In this document: piece after piece, positions 22,779-32,443 of the stretch
Layout: each line of letters opens with the position of its first letter
Position numbering within the stretch: the first letter of the stretch is position 1
Source of the DNA: Chiua virens
Lineage: Eukaryota; Basidiomycota; Agaricomycetes; Boletales; Boletaceae
Assembly (NCBI GenBank): GCA_019787685.1
Contig: JAHNUO010000007.1
Span: forward strand, 1,302,001 to 1,366,000
Length of the DNA: 64,000 bases
Direction: 5' to 3'
Position numbers and translations under genes: made by a program
Notes under the pieces: generated by a model
Databases searched by the model: none
What the model was told of the DNA's origin: nothing
Seen by the model: only the letters and a program-made list of their open reading frames with translations

Positions 22779-25175
22779 TCATACCTCCATGGCCTGTTGA
22801 TCGAAGAATTGTCCCGCCAAATCATTTGCCTCCGCCTCACTCAACCCAGTGACACCCTCCTTCAGCGTCTTCAGGACGGCCTCCTGCTTGAGCGAGTTTT
22901 TGAGACCGCACAACAGAAGATCCATTGACCTTTTCCCCATGTCGACGAACCACCGTTTCGCATCTTCGGGACAATATGCCTCGGGTTTGCGAACGGTTTG
23001 CACCTCTGTCGCGGTCTCGTCGCCAGTAATGAGGCCGTCCATAAACGCGGTGAGTAGATCCTGGAGCTTCTTCGCCGACATCTCGTACTTCTTCTCGTGG
23101 TCATGGTCGTCCTCATCCTCCTCGTCGCCTTCGCCTCCGCCTCCGCCTCCGCTGCCACGGCCTTGGCCCTGCAATACGGTAATACACGCGTGCTCGATAA
23201 AGCGCATACTCTGCATCTCCCTATCGTTCTTGTGCTTGTCCCACCAATCGTCCATCCGGCGCGTTCTCCCAAGCCCAGTGACAACGAGCATCGTCCGCAC
23301 CTGCTTCTGACACACATATTCGACGAACAACCGGTAATTGCTCTGCACGGCGGGCGTGACCTTGCTCCCGACCATGCACAACATGACGAGGTGGATCCCA
23401 CCCGCTTTTTTGACTTCCTGGGCGAGCTGGTACATGTTGCGGAGCGCGGTGTGGTAGACATCGTAGTCGAGACAGGGATCTCTAGGGCCGACGACATAAA
23501 AGAAGCGGATCTGACGGGATTGGAGGGTACCGTCGATCACTGTGACCGCCATCGTCTCGCGTTCGTAGTCTGTGAGTGGTTTAATAATCGTGCTCCCGAT
23601 GATCAGGTTGATCGTTCGGCCTGCGGCGACGCCTGGTTCGCCACAGACGATGATGTTGGTGGTCTTGACACCAGGTGGGTGTCGTGGAAGCTTGGCGATA
23701 CGCTCGGCTTCGGTGAGTTCGGGGAGCGTGTCTGGATCGTGGGATAGTTGTCGGGGTTGGTCTTCGGGAGGGGCCTCTCCGTATCGGGCGAGGACGTCAA
23801 TTTCGCGCAGAATGTATCCCGTCAGTTGTAACTCGGCATCGCTCAATCGCTCCAAGCTTCCACGAACACCCGGTACGTCATCCATCTGGACGTCTCCCTC
23901 CTTGGCCTCCTCTCCACTAGGTGCAAGGTGCACACGAACGTACTTCCAGGGGTCGGTCTCTTTGAGGTAGATAACAAGCGGACGTTGCACCTCATCACCA
24001 CCCGGAGGTTCGAAACTGCAACGTAGAACCGCCTTCCATATCTTTCCGGACATATGTTTGATAGGTACGGGTATGCGGACAAAGTTGTTAACCATGGAAA
24101 AGTTGGATCGATAGCTGATATCTCTGATTCTATCCACATAGTTCTTGCGGAAATCTTGGTCGGAGATCTCGTAGGTTTTCAGGTAATGGGATGGGGATGT
24201 GGTGAGAAGTCCTGTCGTGTTGTACAGAAAGGTATCATCATTCTCGACGGAGTCTGATGCCGAGTCTATCGTTGGTTGAGCCGGGGCTGAAGCTGGGACG
24301 GGGGCTGGTGGGGCTGGTGCTGAGTTTGAGACAGAGGCGGAGGTTTTGGTCACGGCTTCGGCCGAATCTTCGGCTGAGGGGACGGTCGAAACAAGCGCCG
24401 TGGTATGATTTGGAGCATCCTCCATTTCAACATCTTCAGGCTGAGTGTAAGTATGGTACCAAGAAAAGAGAGTTTGATCGGAGTATTTAGTGATGAGCTT
24501 GTACTGCAAATCTTCGAAGGCGACGTCATCTATCCCATAGATAGGGACCATGCTGACGTTGAATATTCCTAACAGCGAGTACGCCCTATCTTCCACTTTG
24601 GTCGTTTGTCTCTTCGCTGCCCAGCACATTCGTTGAGATATAGTTATATCTTGAAGGTTTTTAGGAGATTGGAGGACCTCTGGACAAATCCCTGTGACCT
24701 TTAAAATGGATTCCCTCAAATCTTCGCGGGAACCGAGGTATTGCCAGTCTTTCGTAAAGAACTTGAGTCTCTTTGGTGCGATCAGCTCTTGCAATGTCCA
24801 ACCCCGTGTGAACCATTCGCTCTTCTCAAAATCGGTCCGATCGCTGACGTCGTGCAGGTAGGCATAGCAGACGTCCGACTTGCGATACCACTTGTACATC
24901 GAGTTGATCGCCTCGGATAGTTCTGTACTGTTGTTCTTGTCGATACAACACGTATCCAGCCAAACGTAGTTCAGCCCGTCCCGGATCGCCTGCGCGCAGG
25001 TACCCTTGATCTTATCGTAGCCGATGGCTTTGCTCCGGGTGCGCGCTTCGTCGCCGATGTCGTCGAAGAGGACTTCGTCCAATTCGGAACCCCATCGATG
25101 GGATACGATGGCGTAGCCAGTGGGGAGGTGGTGGAATAATTCTAGTTGGTATGACTTGGAATTGAGAAGACGCAT
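22779..25175 (-). CDS. HET-domain protein with a C-terminal pseudo-GTPase-like domain
   Basis: A single uninterrupted 798-codon exon from ATG at 25175. Residues about 1-150 are a HET (heterokaryon incompatibility) domain: YAIVSHRWG, LNYVWLDTCCIDK, NSMYKWYRKSDVCYAYL and WFTRGWTLQELIAP. Residues 250-310 are a Ser/Ala/Pro linker. From about residue 505 a segment resembles the AIG1-like G domain common in Agaricomycetes (VQSNYRLFVEYVCQ, VVTGLG, MDDWW, HACITVL). Its P-loop position (residues 512-521) reads GEPGVAAGRT, without the expected GK[ST], and the next switch position reads FYVVG where the family usually has DTxG. Nucleotide binding is therefore doubtful. A Gly-then-acidic tract (about 672-692) precedes an alpha-helical C-terminus. 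HET proteins act in non-self recognition and cell death; that role here is inferred from family. Confidence 0.85.
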   Translation of the reverse strand: MRLLNSKSYQLELFHHLPTGYAIVSHRWGSELDEVLFDDIGDEARTRSKAIGYDKIKGTCAQAIRDGLNYVWLDTCCIDKNNSTELSEAINSMYKWYRKSDVCYAYLHDVSDRTDFEKSEWFTRGWTLQELIAPKRLKFFTKDWQYLGSREDLRESILKVTGICPEVLQSPKNLQDITISQRMCWAAKRQTTKVEDRAYSLLGIFNVSMVPIYGIDDVAFEDLQYKLITKYSDQTLFSWYHTYTQPEDVEMEDAPNHTTALVSTVPSAEDSAEAVTKTSASVSNSAPAPPAPVPASAPAQPTIDSASDSVENDDTFLYNTTGLLTTSPSHYLKTYEISDQDFRKNYVDRIRDISYRSNFSMVNNFVRIPVPIKHMSGKIWKAVLRCSFEPPGGDEVQRPLVIYLKETDPWKYVRVHLAPSGEEAKEGDVQMDDVPGVRGSLERLSDAELQLTGYILREIDVLARYGEAPPEDQPRQLSHDPDTLPELTEAERIAKLPRHPPGVKTTNIIVCGEPGVAAGRTINLIIGSTIIKPLTDYERETMAVTVIDGTLQSRQIRFFYVVGPRDPCLDYDVYHTALRNMYQLAQEVKKAGGIHLVMLCMVGSKVTPAVQSNYRLFVEYVCQKQVRTMLVVTGLGRTRRMDDWWDKHKNDREMQSMRFIEHACITVLQGQGRGSGGGGGGEGDEEDEDDHDHEKKYEMSAKKLQDLLTAFMDGLITGDETATEVQTVRKPEAYCPEDAKRWFVDMGKRSMDLLLCGLKNSLKQEAVLKTLKEGVTGLSEAEANDLAGQFFDQQAMEV

Positions 25176-25639
25176 CCTCCTGTTTCAATCGTCGATACGA
25201 ACACGTCAGGCAACCAGGAAATACGACATACTTTCGGAGAGGCGCTTGATAGGCCCTTATCTGACGCAAATGATCTCGGATCGGATGGTACTAGTAATAC
25301 TAATCTGTCTGCCAGAACATGTTAGCGTCGACAAGTCACCACGGCAAATTGTCAGGGGAGGACATACTACGATCTAGACACGAGAAATGTCTAGCCGAGA
25401 CGACCGAAGCTTTGAGGAGTATGATTTGCTGTGAACAAATTTATGGGCAGAGAACTTGGGACACTCGGAGGCGGCCGAGCGCTCGTTCGCACTGCCATTG
25501 CTATCAATGTAAGACTTCATTTCGAACAATATTATGGTCAAGAGGCTGTAACGAGCGCTGCCATAACAAGGCCCGAGCCGATAATTAACGTGCACGCACG
25601 TTTAGAATGAGAGCATGGTTCGAATCTCTGTCTGGTGGG

Positions 25640-26400
25640 TGGTGCATGCAGCTTACTTCCATACATAATCGCCGAAAATCCGAGTAATTCGACGGTGATT
25701 GACTGACTATTCAGTGCCAGCTGACGGAGTGGCTCGTCTTTTCGATGATCGTACCCCGGATACCCCGACCGATGGATCCTCCAGCCCGTGAAGGAGCGTG
25801 CGCATGCTCTTTCGAACACGCAATTCGGACATCCAGACGTCATTATCATTCTTACGTGCGTGTCTTACTACTATGCTGGCCTCACCGAGGATCAACCGAG
25901 AATGTCCTTCGAAATTCTGCAGGATGAGGATGAGCCATCCACGAAATACGCACAATGGGTCAAAGAATACGATCTCGAGTCAAAATCGGTTCAGAATCTC
26001 GGCGACATGAACGTGAGGTTATCGAAGTAGTGGGACAAGTTCATATTCCCATTTGTTCCCGTCTTCACATCACTTGAAAGGAGCACTGTAGCGACTCGCG
26101 ATGCGGACGCCTGGACTTCATCTTGGCGACCGTGGATTTTTGGAGGACTGTTGACAGAGTCCACCACAGTGACTATGGACCAATACCTGGGACCAGTTCA
26201 GTGGATCCTGTCTCGAAAAATTGATCGCGACCAGGTTCTTGTGCTGCTGAGCCCACTCGAAGTGGCCCGTTTGTTGCCAGACATGAGCACGTCCATCCTC
26301 ATCTCTGCGCCACGCACATCTCAATGCATGAAACCATCCGACGATCTCCGACTTTGTTCTATTCCACCTTGGCCCGCTGATTGGACGCCGCGTGGTCTTT
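25640..26400 (+). pseudogene. Relic of a DUF3638/DUF3645-type giant gene
   Basis: The frame around 25800-26030 encodes FGHPDVIIILTCVSYYYAGLTEDQ and later KYAQWVKEYD, a stretch I associate with the conserved C-terminal region of very large (about 3000-residue) fungal proteins with DUF3638 and DUF3645. The frame then meets TAG at 26028-26030 directly before WDKFIFPF, where relatives have a continuous stretch. Only this fragment is present; nothing upstream extends it, since the HET gene starts at 25175 on the other strand. It is best read as a truncated relic. The family's biochemical role is not known to me. Confidence 0.6.
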
Positions 26401-26753
26401 GATTGACATAAAAAGTTTTTTTTTTTTTTGAAGATTTAGGCTTTATGCACTGCGGTCCCTTACACCATGTCGCTTACTCGATGCTGGCACCTGATGCACG
26501 GCCGGATATGTATAACAAAAATCTGTAGCTTATCTGGCAACAAATGGATCCTGTGTTTTCGAGCATTTAATTACAAGATATCCAAGTTTGCATTTAGTTA
26601 AGGAATAAGGAAGTGATGCTAGTTGGCAGTGTGAGGAGCATTGTGAGGGGTGTGTCGCCTTGCTCCGTTGAACCACCTAAAATACATAGGTTGTTTGGAA
26701 ATTGGGGTTCGCAATGCGAACTCGTAAAATATATATGAAAAAAACACACAGTA
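26401..26753. other. Intergenic between the relic and the F-box gene
   Basis: It contains a T run at about 26416-26430 and otherwise AT-rich sequence consistent with the 3' flank of the minus-strand F-box gene. No coding signal is seen. Confidence 0.5.
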
Positions 26754-28448
26754 TCAACACAGAGCTAGTGTAAGCGCATTCAGTGCAGCTAGATCCATCT
26801 GAAGTGAAACCGGCGTACCTTCTTCAAACCTTCTGACGCCGTCCATCTGATCAATGATCTGAACCAATCTCTTCCACTTGGTAATTTCATTGCCCAGTCT
26901 TTGCTCTAGGCCGCCAGGTTTATGGAGGACAAGGGTAAGACCAGGAAAGAGGCCCCAAAGAAACTCTGCGCTGGTGTCAGGATCGGCGCCCATCGCAGAA
27001 TATGGATCGAGTTCGAGCAGTAGCGGTTTCACGGGTTCTCTCAAGTTTCGAGATGCGTCGGACGGATGGGTAGGCGGGATCTGGCAGGCTTGTAGTCCGA
27101 GTTTGAGGTGCCTGAGATGTGGGCAATGCCTCGAGAACGAGACAAGGCTTTGGAAGGTAGCATGAGAGCTATTTTGGTCTTCGATGCATACATGTTCCAG
27201 CATTGGCCAGGCTATTGCTACTCGTTCAAGCACGCTATCATCGGGATTCGAGTATTTGAACTCTAGGTGGTTGAGATGTTTGAAAACAAATAGGGTTTCG
27301 AGCCCTTGGGTAGACAGAGAATTGTCGAGAATCACCAATGATCGCATGGATTCTTGCCACTGTGCCCGTGAAGCAACGAAGATGCATAGCCTATCAGCTT
27401 CCCCATCGTTTGCGCCGCGCATACTGAGCCGTATTTTTCTGAGTCTCGGAGATTGAACAACCTTGAGAACAGAAAGTGCGAAGGGTGAACAAAGCGTGAG
27501 CTCGAGGATTGCAGGGAATGAGGGAACTAATTGAAAATCCGACTCGGACAACGAGGAGGAGGTCTCGGAGGTCAAGAACGTGAGAGAAGTGATGTTCTGC
27601 AGTGATCCGATGAGAACGAGGTCTTTGGAGAGCTTTTGAGCGTTGGCAACTGCTGGGGATTGATGCATTTGAGTGCAATTAAATGCAATTCGCGAGAGAA
27701 TGTTACCCTTGTGGATGTCAACCCGAAGAGATTGAATCGATGAATAATGCTTAAAGACTTGTATCAACAAGGAAAGACGGTCATATGAATATCCGAATGA
27801 AAAATGTAGTGAACGAAGTACAGTTGGACTTGACAGCTTGAACAGATATGCCAAAGAAAGCCGGGTATTGATAGGTATATCGTCACCAAAATCGACTGGG
27901 AAAGCTTCGGTGTAGTGGAAATGCTGAAGTCCCGGAAGTAATGGGATGGGGCACGAGTCAAAAATTGTTTCCAGCGTGCTTAAAGTGAGCTTGTATTTCA
28001 GCCGGCTCAGACCAGACAAATTTGAATTCCCCTCGAAAGACCGTGAGATCACTCTGATAAATTTTGCATGGATCAGTGGTCTTTCCCATTCCTGCAAGGA
28101 TGGTGATCTGGAGAATTCCTGCCAGTGTAAAGTGAGCAAAGCAAATCATTGGAGAAGGCGTCAGATTCGATGAAAGTGTGTTGATAAGTAGAGAAACTTG
28201 ATACGTACATACATCACCGTGGTGGTTTCTAATGTCCGTCTCGAAACCTGAATATGAAGAATTTTCCGAGGAAAACAAAGGACGAGAGGCCCCAATGATG
28301 GCAGAGTGTGCCAGAGGACTTTGAGAGCTGGTTCGTGGAATGCATGGCACGTCCTGGCTAGGGTTGCAAGGTCCCGACGGCCAGTCTTCCCAGCAAGAAC
28401 ATGCTGGAAAATCTCAAGCAGGACGTCCTGAACTATCAAACGAGACAT
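26754..28448 (-). CDS. F-box protein with leucine-rich C-terminus
   Basis: F-box proteins recruit substrates to SCF ubiquitin ligases. The ATG at 28448 gives MSRLIVQDVLLEIFQHVLAG, followed by LATLARTCHAFHEPALKVLWHTL, the F-box itself. A short intron follows, with a donor near 28205 and an acceptor at about 28102 just before EWERPLIHAKFIRVISRSF, a sequence typical of Agaricomycete F-box proteins after the F-box. The rest (26754-28100) is one open frame with irregular Leu-rich segments (LPGLQHFHY, LRSLHFSF, LRKIRLSM, LNHLEFKY, LRHLKLGL) that suggest an LRR-like solenoid for substrate binding. Such genes form large, fast-evolving families in these fungi, so the substrate cannot be guessed. Confidence 0.8.
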
Positions 28449-29025
28449 TGGAAGGAGGGGTGAGTTCAACAGGTGCCACGAGATCGATAAAGAATATTAG
28501 ATCATCCACTGCCACAAGAGTCATCTGGCGCTCACTTTGCTCAATCGCTTCCGGGAGCCTCCGAAAGATGTCGATCGATCGACATACATGTGCTCGTCCT
28601 TTATAACACGCTGTGTCCACGATGCTCTAAAAAGACACCAAACTGAATCTGAGTGACACAATCAGTGTCAACACAGTGCATGGGGCAAATTTCGGAGGCT
28701 AGGGCAAGTAATCATCGCGTATTGGGAAATCAAACGTGGTTTTCACGAAACTATACAAAAGCTAGCAATACAGACTCTGTAAGCAGGGGTCGTCCGTCAC
28801 ATGTATAGTGAACCGCGGAGCAAACACAACATGATTCAGCTACGGGATATGGATATGCAAACGACGAAAAACCATTGATGCGTAAACAGCGACAAAAAAG
28901 AAAATGCGAGAAAAGCACAATAGAATAATTCGAGACGAGGAATAGACGAGCGACGTAGAGGCGGCGTGCGTGTATATTCGCTGCGCTGACAACGTTCACT
29001 CGCCTGCGCGATGGAACGAGTCTTG
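28449..29025. other. Intergenic between F-box gene and WC-1
   Basis: Upstream region of the F-box gene and 3' flank of WC-1, both minus strand. The part near 28860-28935 is A-rich on the plus strand, as expected for a transcribed 3' end. No gene seen. Confidence 0.5.
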
Positions 29026-32000
29026 TCAGGTCGTTGGACCATCCCCGGAACGCCACGATCGTTTGAGAGGATTTCGTCCTTGTCCGTTCGCACCAGCGAG
29101 CGATGACCAGTCCGAACTTGGTGGATCCTGCTGATGCAGGGTATTGGGAGGTCGCAACGTCGAAAGTGACGTGGACCGTGTCGAATGCATCAACGGCGAG
29201 TAAGTGAGCTGTGTCTGCGGGATCGGTACTGCGGTGGTCGGCGAGGAGAGAGGTTGAGAGAACGGGACCTCCGCGACGTGTCCCGCACCTGTTATGGAAG
29301 ACGACCCAGACACCGCCTTATTACCTGCACACGCGCTCTCGAGTGCCTGCACCTCTTCGTGCAGCCGCTGATTCGCAAATTTGAGCTGTTGAAGTTCGTA
29401 TTGCCAGCTCGACCCTCGGCCAGTTTCTAGTTCCTCAAACAAGGATTCATCAGAAGGATGAACCGACGGTCTTGAGTCGTCTGAGTCGTCGCCAGTATGT
29501 GTCTGTGCCCGCACCTGGCTCCGCGCCTGCCCAAATGTAGGTCCAAATACGGTGTCAGCTTCCTTGCTCATCTGGTACTCGGTGTTTGAAAGTACCGTTG
29601 CCTGACATACAATAGGACATAGTGGGTTGTTGAGTGGATGGATAAGCGGGGTCGAAGTATAGCCATTTGACGATGGCGAAGGTAGAGCATGGTGGTTGGA
29701 CCTTGGTGTACGATAAAACACGAGGCGTGCAGGGACAAGCTGGAGTTCTTTATGCACCAGCGAAGTCGTCACGATCGTTGGTGGAGGATCGACCATGCTC
29801 TTGACATTTACATAGCCAGAGGGAGGAAGGAGTAAGTTTCTGAATGACTATCAAAAAAGCTGGGTGGGGAAGTGACATACCTCCGGTGCATTCAACTTGG
29901 CCAACTCAGCTTCGACACGTTCTCTCATCCCACTTCGATTATCCCTTGCCAGTTCCCAAATGCTTCTCCCGATCACCTCACTGGTTCCCCATCCGAGCAC
30001 GTCCCGCACGCTCGCAGACGCCACGAGGAAAGTACCCTGGGACGATAATAGGGCCCAAAACTCTAAGGAGTCGATTGATCCTGCACCAGTTCCCTCGCCC
30101 GAGGACATCTCATTGAATCTCGAACCTGAAAAGAATTCATGATAGTGATAGATAATCAGATGTAGCAGGAGAAGAAACAGAAGCTCACCTGTGATCACAT
30201 GCGGAGTGTCACTGAGATCTTGCCCTCGGCGATGGATACTGCCAATGCCGCCCGCCTTGTCCACACTAGCCCACCGCACAACAGGCATCCATCGTGTTCG
30301 CCCAGAAAGTATGATGGCTTTCCGCCCCTTTCCTGGTTCGACGTGGAGCCTGCCACGGCATTCGAGCCAAACATATGGTGGTGGTTTCCCGTTAGAGGAA
30401 TCTTTCGAACAAGTTGTCCGGGGGGATATTGGTGATTCGGATGACGTTGTAGGACGGAAGTCACCATGTTCAAGGGACGTTTCTTGCGTCCCTGGGGACA
30501 GATGGGATGCCGACGCCTTTGGCAGAGCACGAAAGAGAAGATCCACCGATTTTGGGACAAGATTGGACGCCGCACCAGTCGACGAGCCAACCTCTCCGGC
30601 CCCTCCGGTATTGAGTCCATTCACGCTACCTTCTTTCAACTCTCTCATAAGAGGCACTAAATCGGCAGGATGGCAAACATCAGATATACTCCTACCTACA
30701 AGCTCTTGTGGCTCGTAACCAAGCACCAGCCGAACCGATGGTGCAACATAGAGAAAGGCACCTTTTAAGGATAACACGAGCAAGAAATCCGGGAGAAATT
30801 CGAGAAGGAGAAGCGAGAGTGATGGAGATGATGAGATGAAAGTCGACCCGGCCGTCGTATTGCCGCTAGCCGACATGCGATTCACAGAAGTGGAACTATT
30901 TGGTGGCGTAACGAACGCTGTGAGAGACGTAGTCTTACCGCTGCCTTGTTCGGGTGATCCACACGAGGAGCCAGTAGGACCATGCATGTTTGTTCCGGTT
31001 GAGATTGACACAGAGTCGGTGAATGTTGGGTCGGCGATAAGGTTTCTCAGTTCCTTTGATACAGCTATGTTCATCATTTGTCCATGTCTTCCACCCTTGG
31101 GACCGATAGTCATGTTCTGAGCTTGGATCAGTTGATCAAAGCCATGGCTCATGCAAGGGATCTCGCCGTCACTAGCTATATTGCTGCTTCCCCAGGGGCC
31201 GCTGTTAACGCAATGATAACTCCCATCTCGTAGTTTATCGAGTATCCGATTCGGCTGCTCCGTCAAATCCACCTGAAATCCGATATGGTAAGCGATTTCA
31301 TCAGCTTCTTCAGGCGCATTATGTACGCCGCCGCGAAGAGGGATGACGGTGACGAGATTGATAAATGCTTGCCCGCCCTTTCTATAATTGATCAAGGTAA
31401 TTTGGCATTCCTTTGAGGAGGATAGCGATTTTCGCATGCAGGAAACGGCCTCTCGGTTTACGAACCGACGTGGTTCGCCCTTTGCGACGTCACCTATTGG
31501 GGACTGCAAGAAGCGGCAATTACGTCCAAGGATTTCTTGCTCGCCATACCCCGTCAGATGGCAGAACGTGGGAGAAGCGTATACAATGGGGTTATCATAT
31601 CGTCTCACGTCTACAATGACGAACGAACATGAGAGATCGACAGGGCCAAGCTGAACAGTGGGGTTGGACCGGTTCACCACTCGGGAAAGGATTGAGAGGA
31701 CGTCAAAGCCCGAAGCAGAATATACGGGGAGGCTAAGGGATGAAATGATTGGGGGAACCAAAGGAGCAGAGTTTGGGACAACGGGATTGGATAGGGCATA
31801 TGAAGTAGTGTCACATGAACCCGTGGATGGTGCCGGGGAAGTACGGTCGGGAACACGCGTCCCAGAAGTCTCAAGCGAGGGCGATTGTTCTTGAAGGGAC
31901 CGCTGCCGCGGGTCCACGCTCGTAGGGAAACGGCGTGTACAGTTAGCGAGGATGCGTTGCGAGTCAGTAGAGGGGAAGGTACGGTAGTAGGCAACAGTGT

Positions 32001-32443
32001 CAGCGTTATCAGAAGCGGTGGACCCTGAAGCAGTCTGTCGCGAGATCAGGGAAGAGTGAAAACTGGGAGAAAAAGTGAGCACACGAAGAGACGGGTGGAA
32101 GGTATGCGACGCACGGTGCAAATCCGTTGTTGGCGAACCAGGACGATGCCAACGAATTTGGGCCGCTTTCGAGGAGACCTGCTGGGAGAACTTCTGCACC
32201 ACCACCTGGCGCAAGGACGGGCGGTCCATTGAGCATGAACTGGGGAATCTGGAACTGAACGGCATGGGAGGGATGGTGCTCAGAGTGGGTGTTTTCCAGT
32301 AAGTATGATGGCTGCCCAGGACTATAGTGACAATCGGCGCCATCATACGAATGTCTATGGGCCGGATTCTGGTAGTAGTAGGACTGGTCGAGGTGGTTGT
32401 TGACAGGGCAGTCATCCGCACGGAGATACCGCTCGAAAGGCAT
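29026..32443 (-). CDS. WC-1: White collar 1 blue-light photoreceptor / transcription regulator
   Basis: A nuclear flavin-binding blue-light receptor. The ATG at 32443 opens MPFERYLRADD; a first intron ends near 32067. The LOV domain is seen as ASPTFCHLTGYGEQEILGR, then NCRFLQ with the photoactive cysteine codon at 31516-31518, then INYRKGGQAFINLVTVIPL. A second PAS domain (FLPDFLLVLSLKGAFLYVAP, SVRLVLGYEPQELVGRS) and a third (FWALLSSQGTFLVASASVRD, VLGWGTSEVIGRSIW) follow, separated by long Ser/Pro-rich linkers. Introns lie near 30190-30120 and 29880-29800. The last exon (29026 to about 29800) has the HKELQLVPARLVFYRT strand expected at the end of the third PAS and a coiled coil (ELQQLKFANQRLHEEVQALE). 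No GATA zinc finger is present, as in other basidiomycete WC-1 proteins, which rely on a WC-2 partner to bind DNA. Confidence 0.93.

Noticed and set aside
23097..23747. Plus-strand 216-codon frame
   Set aside because: Antisense shadow of the HET gene; no motifs of its own.
25610..25640. GGTTCGAATC resembling a tRNA B box
   Set aside because: The flanking stem has mismatches and no A box, anticodon arm or matching acceptor stem is found upstream.
30191..30718. Plus-strand 175-codon frame
   Set aside because: Antisense to White collar 1, which has a clear family match on the minus strand.
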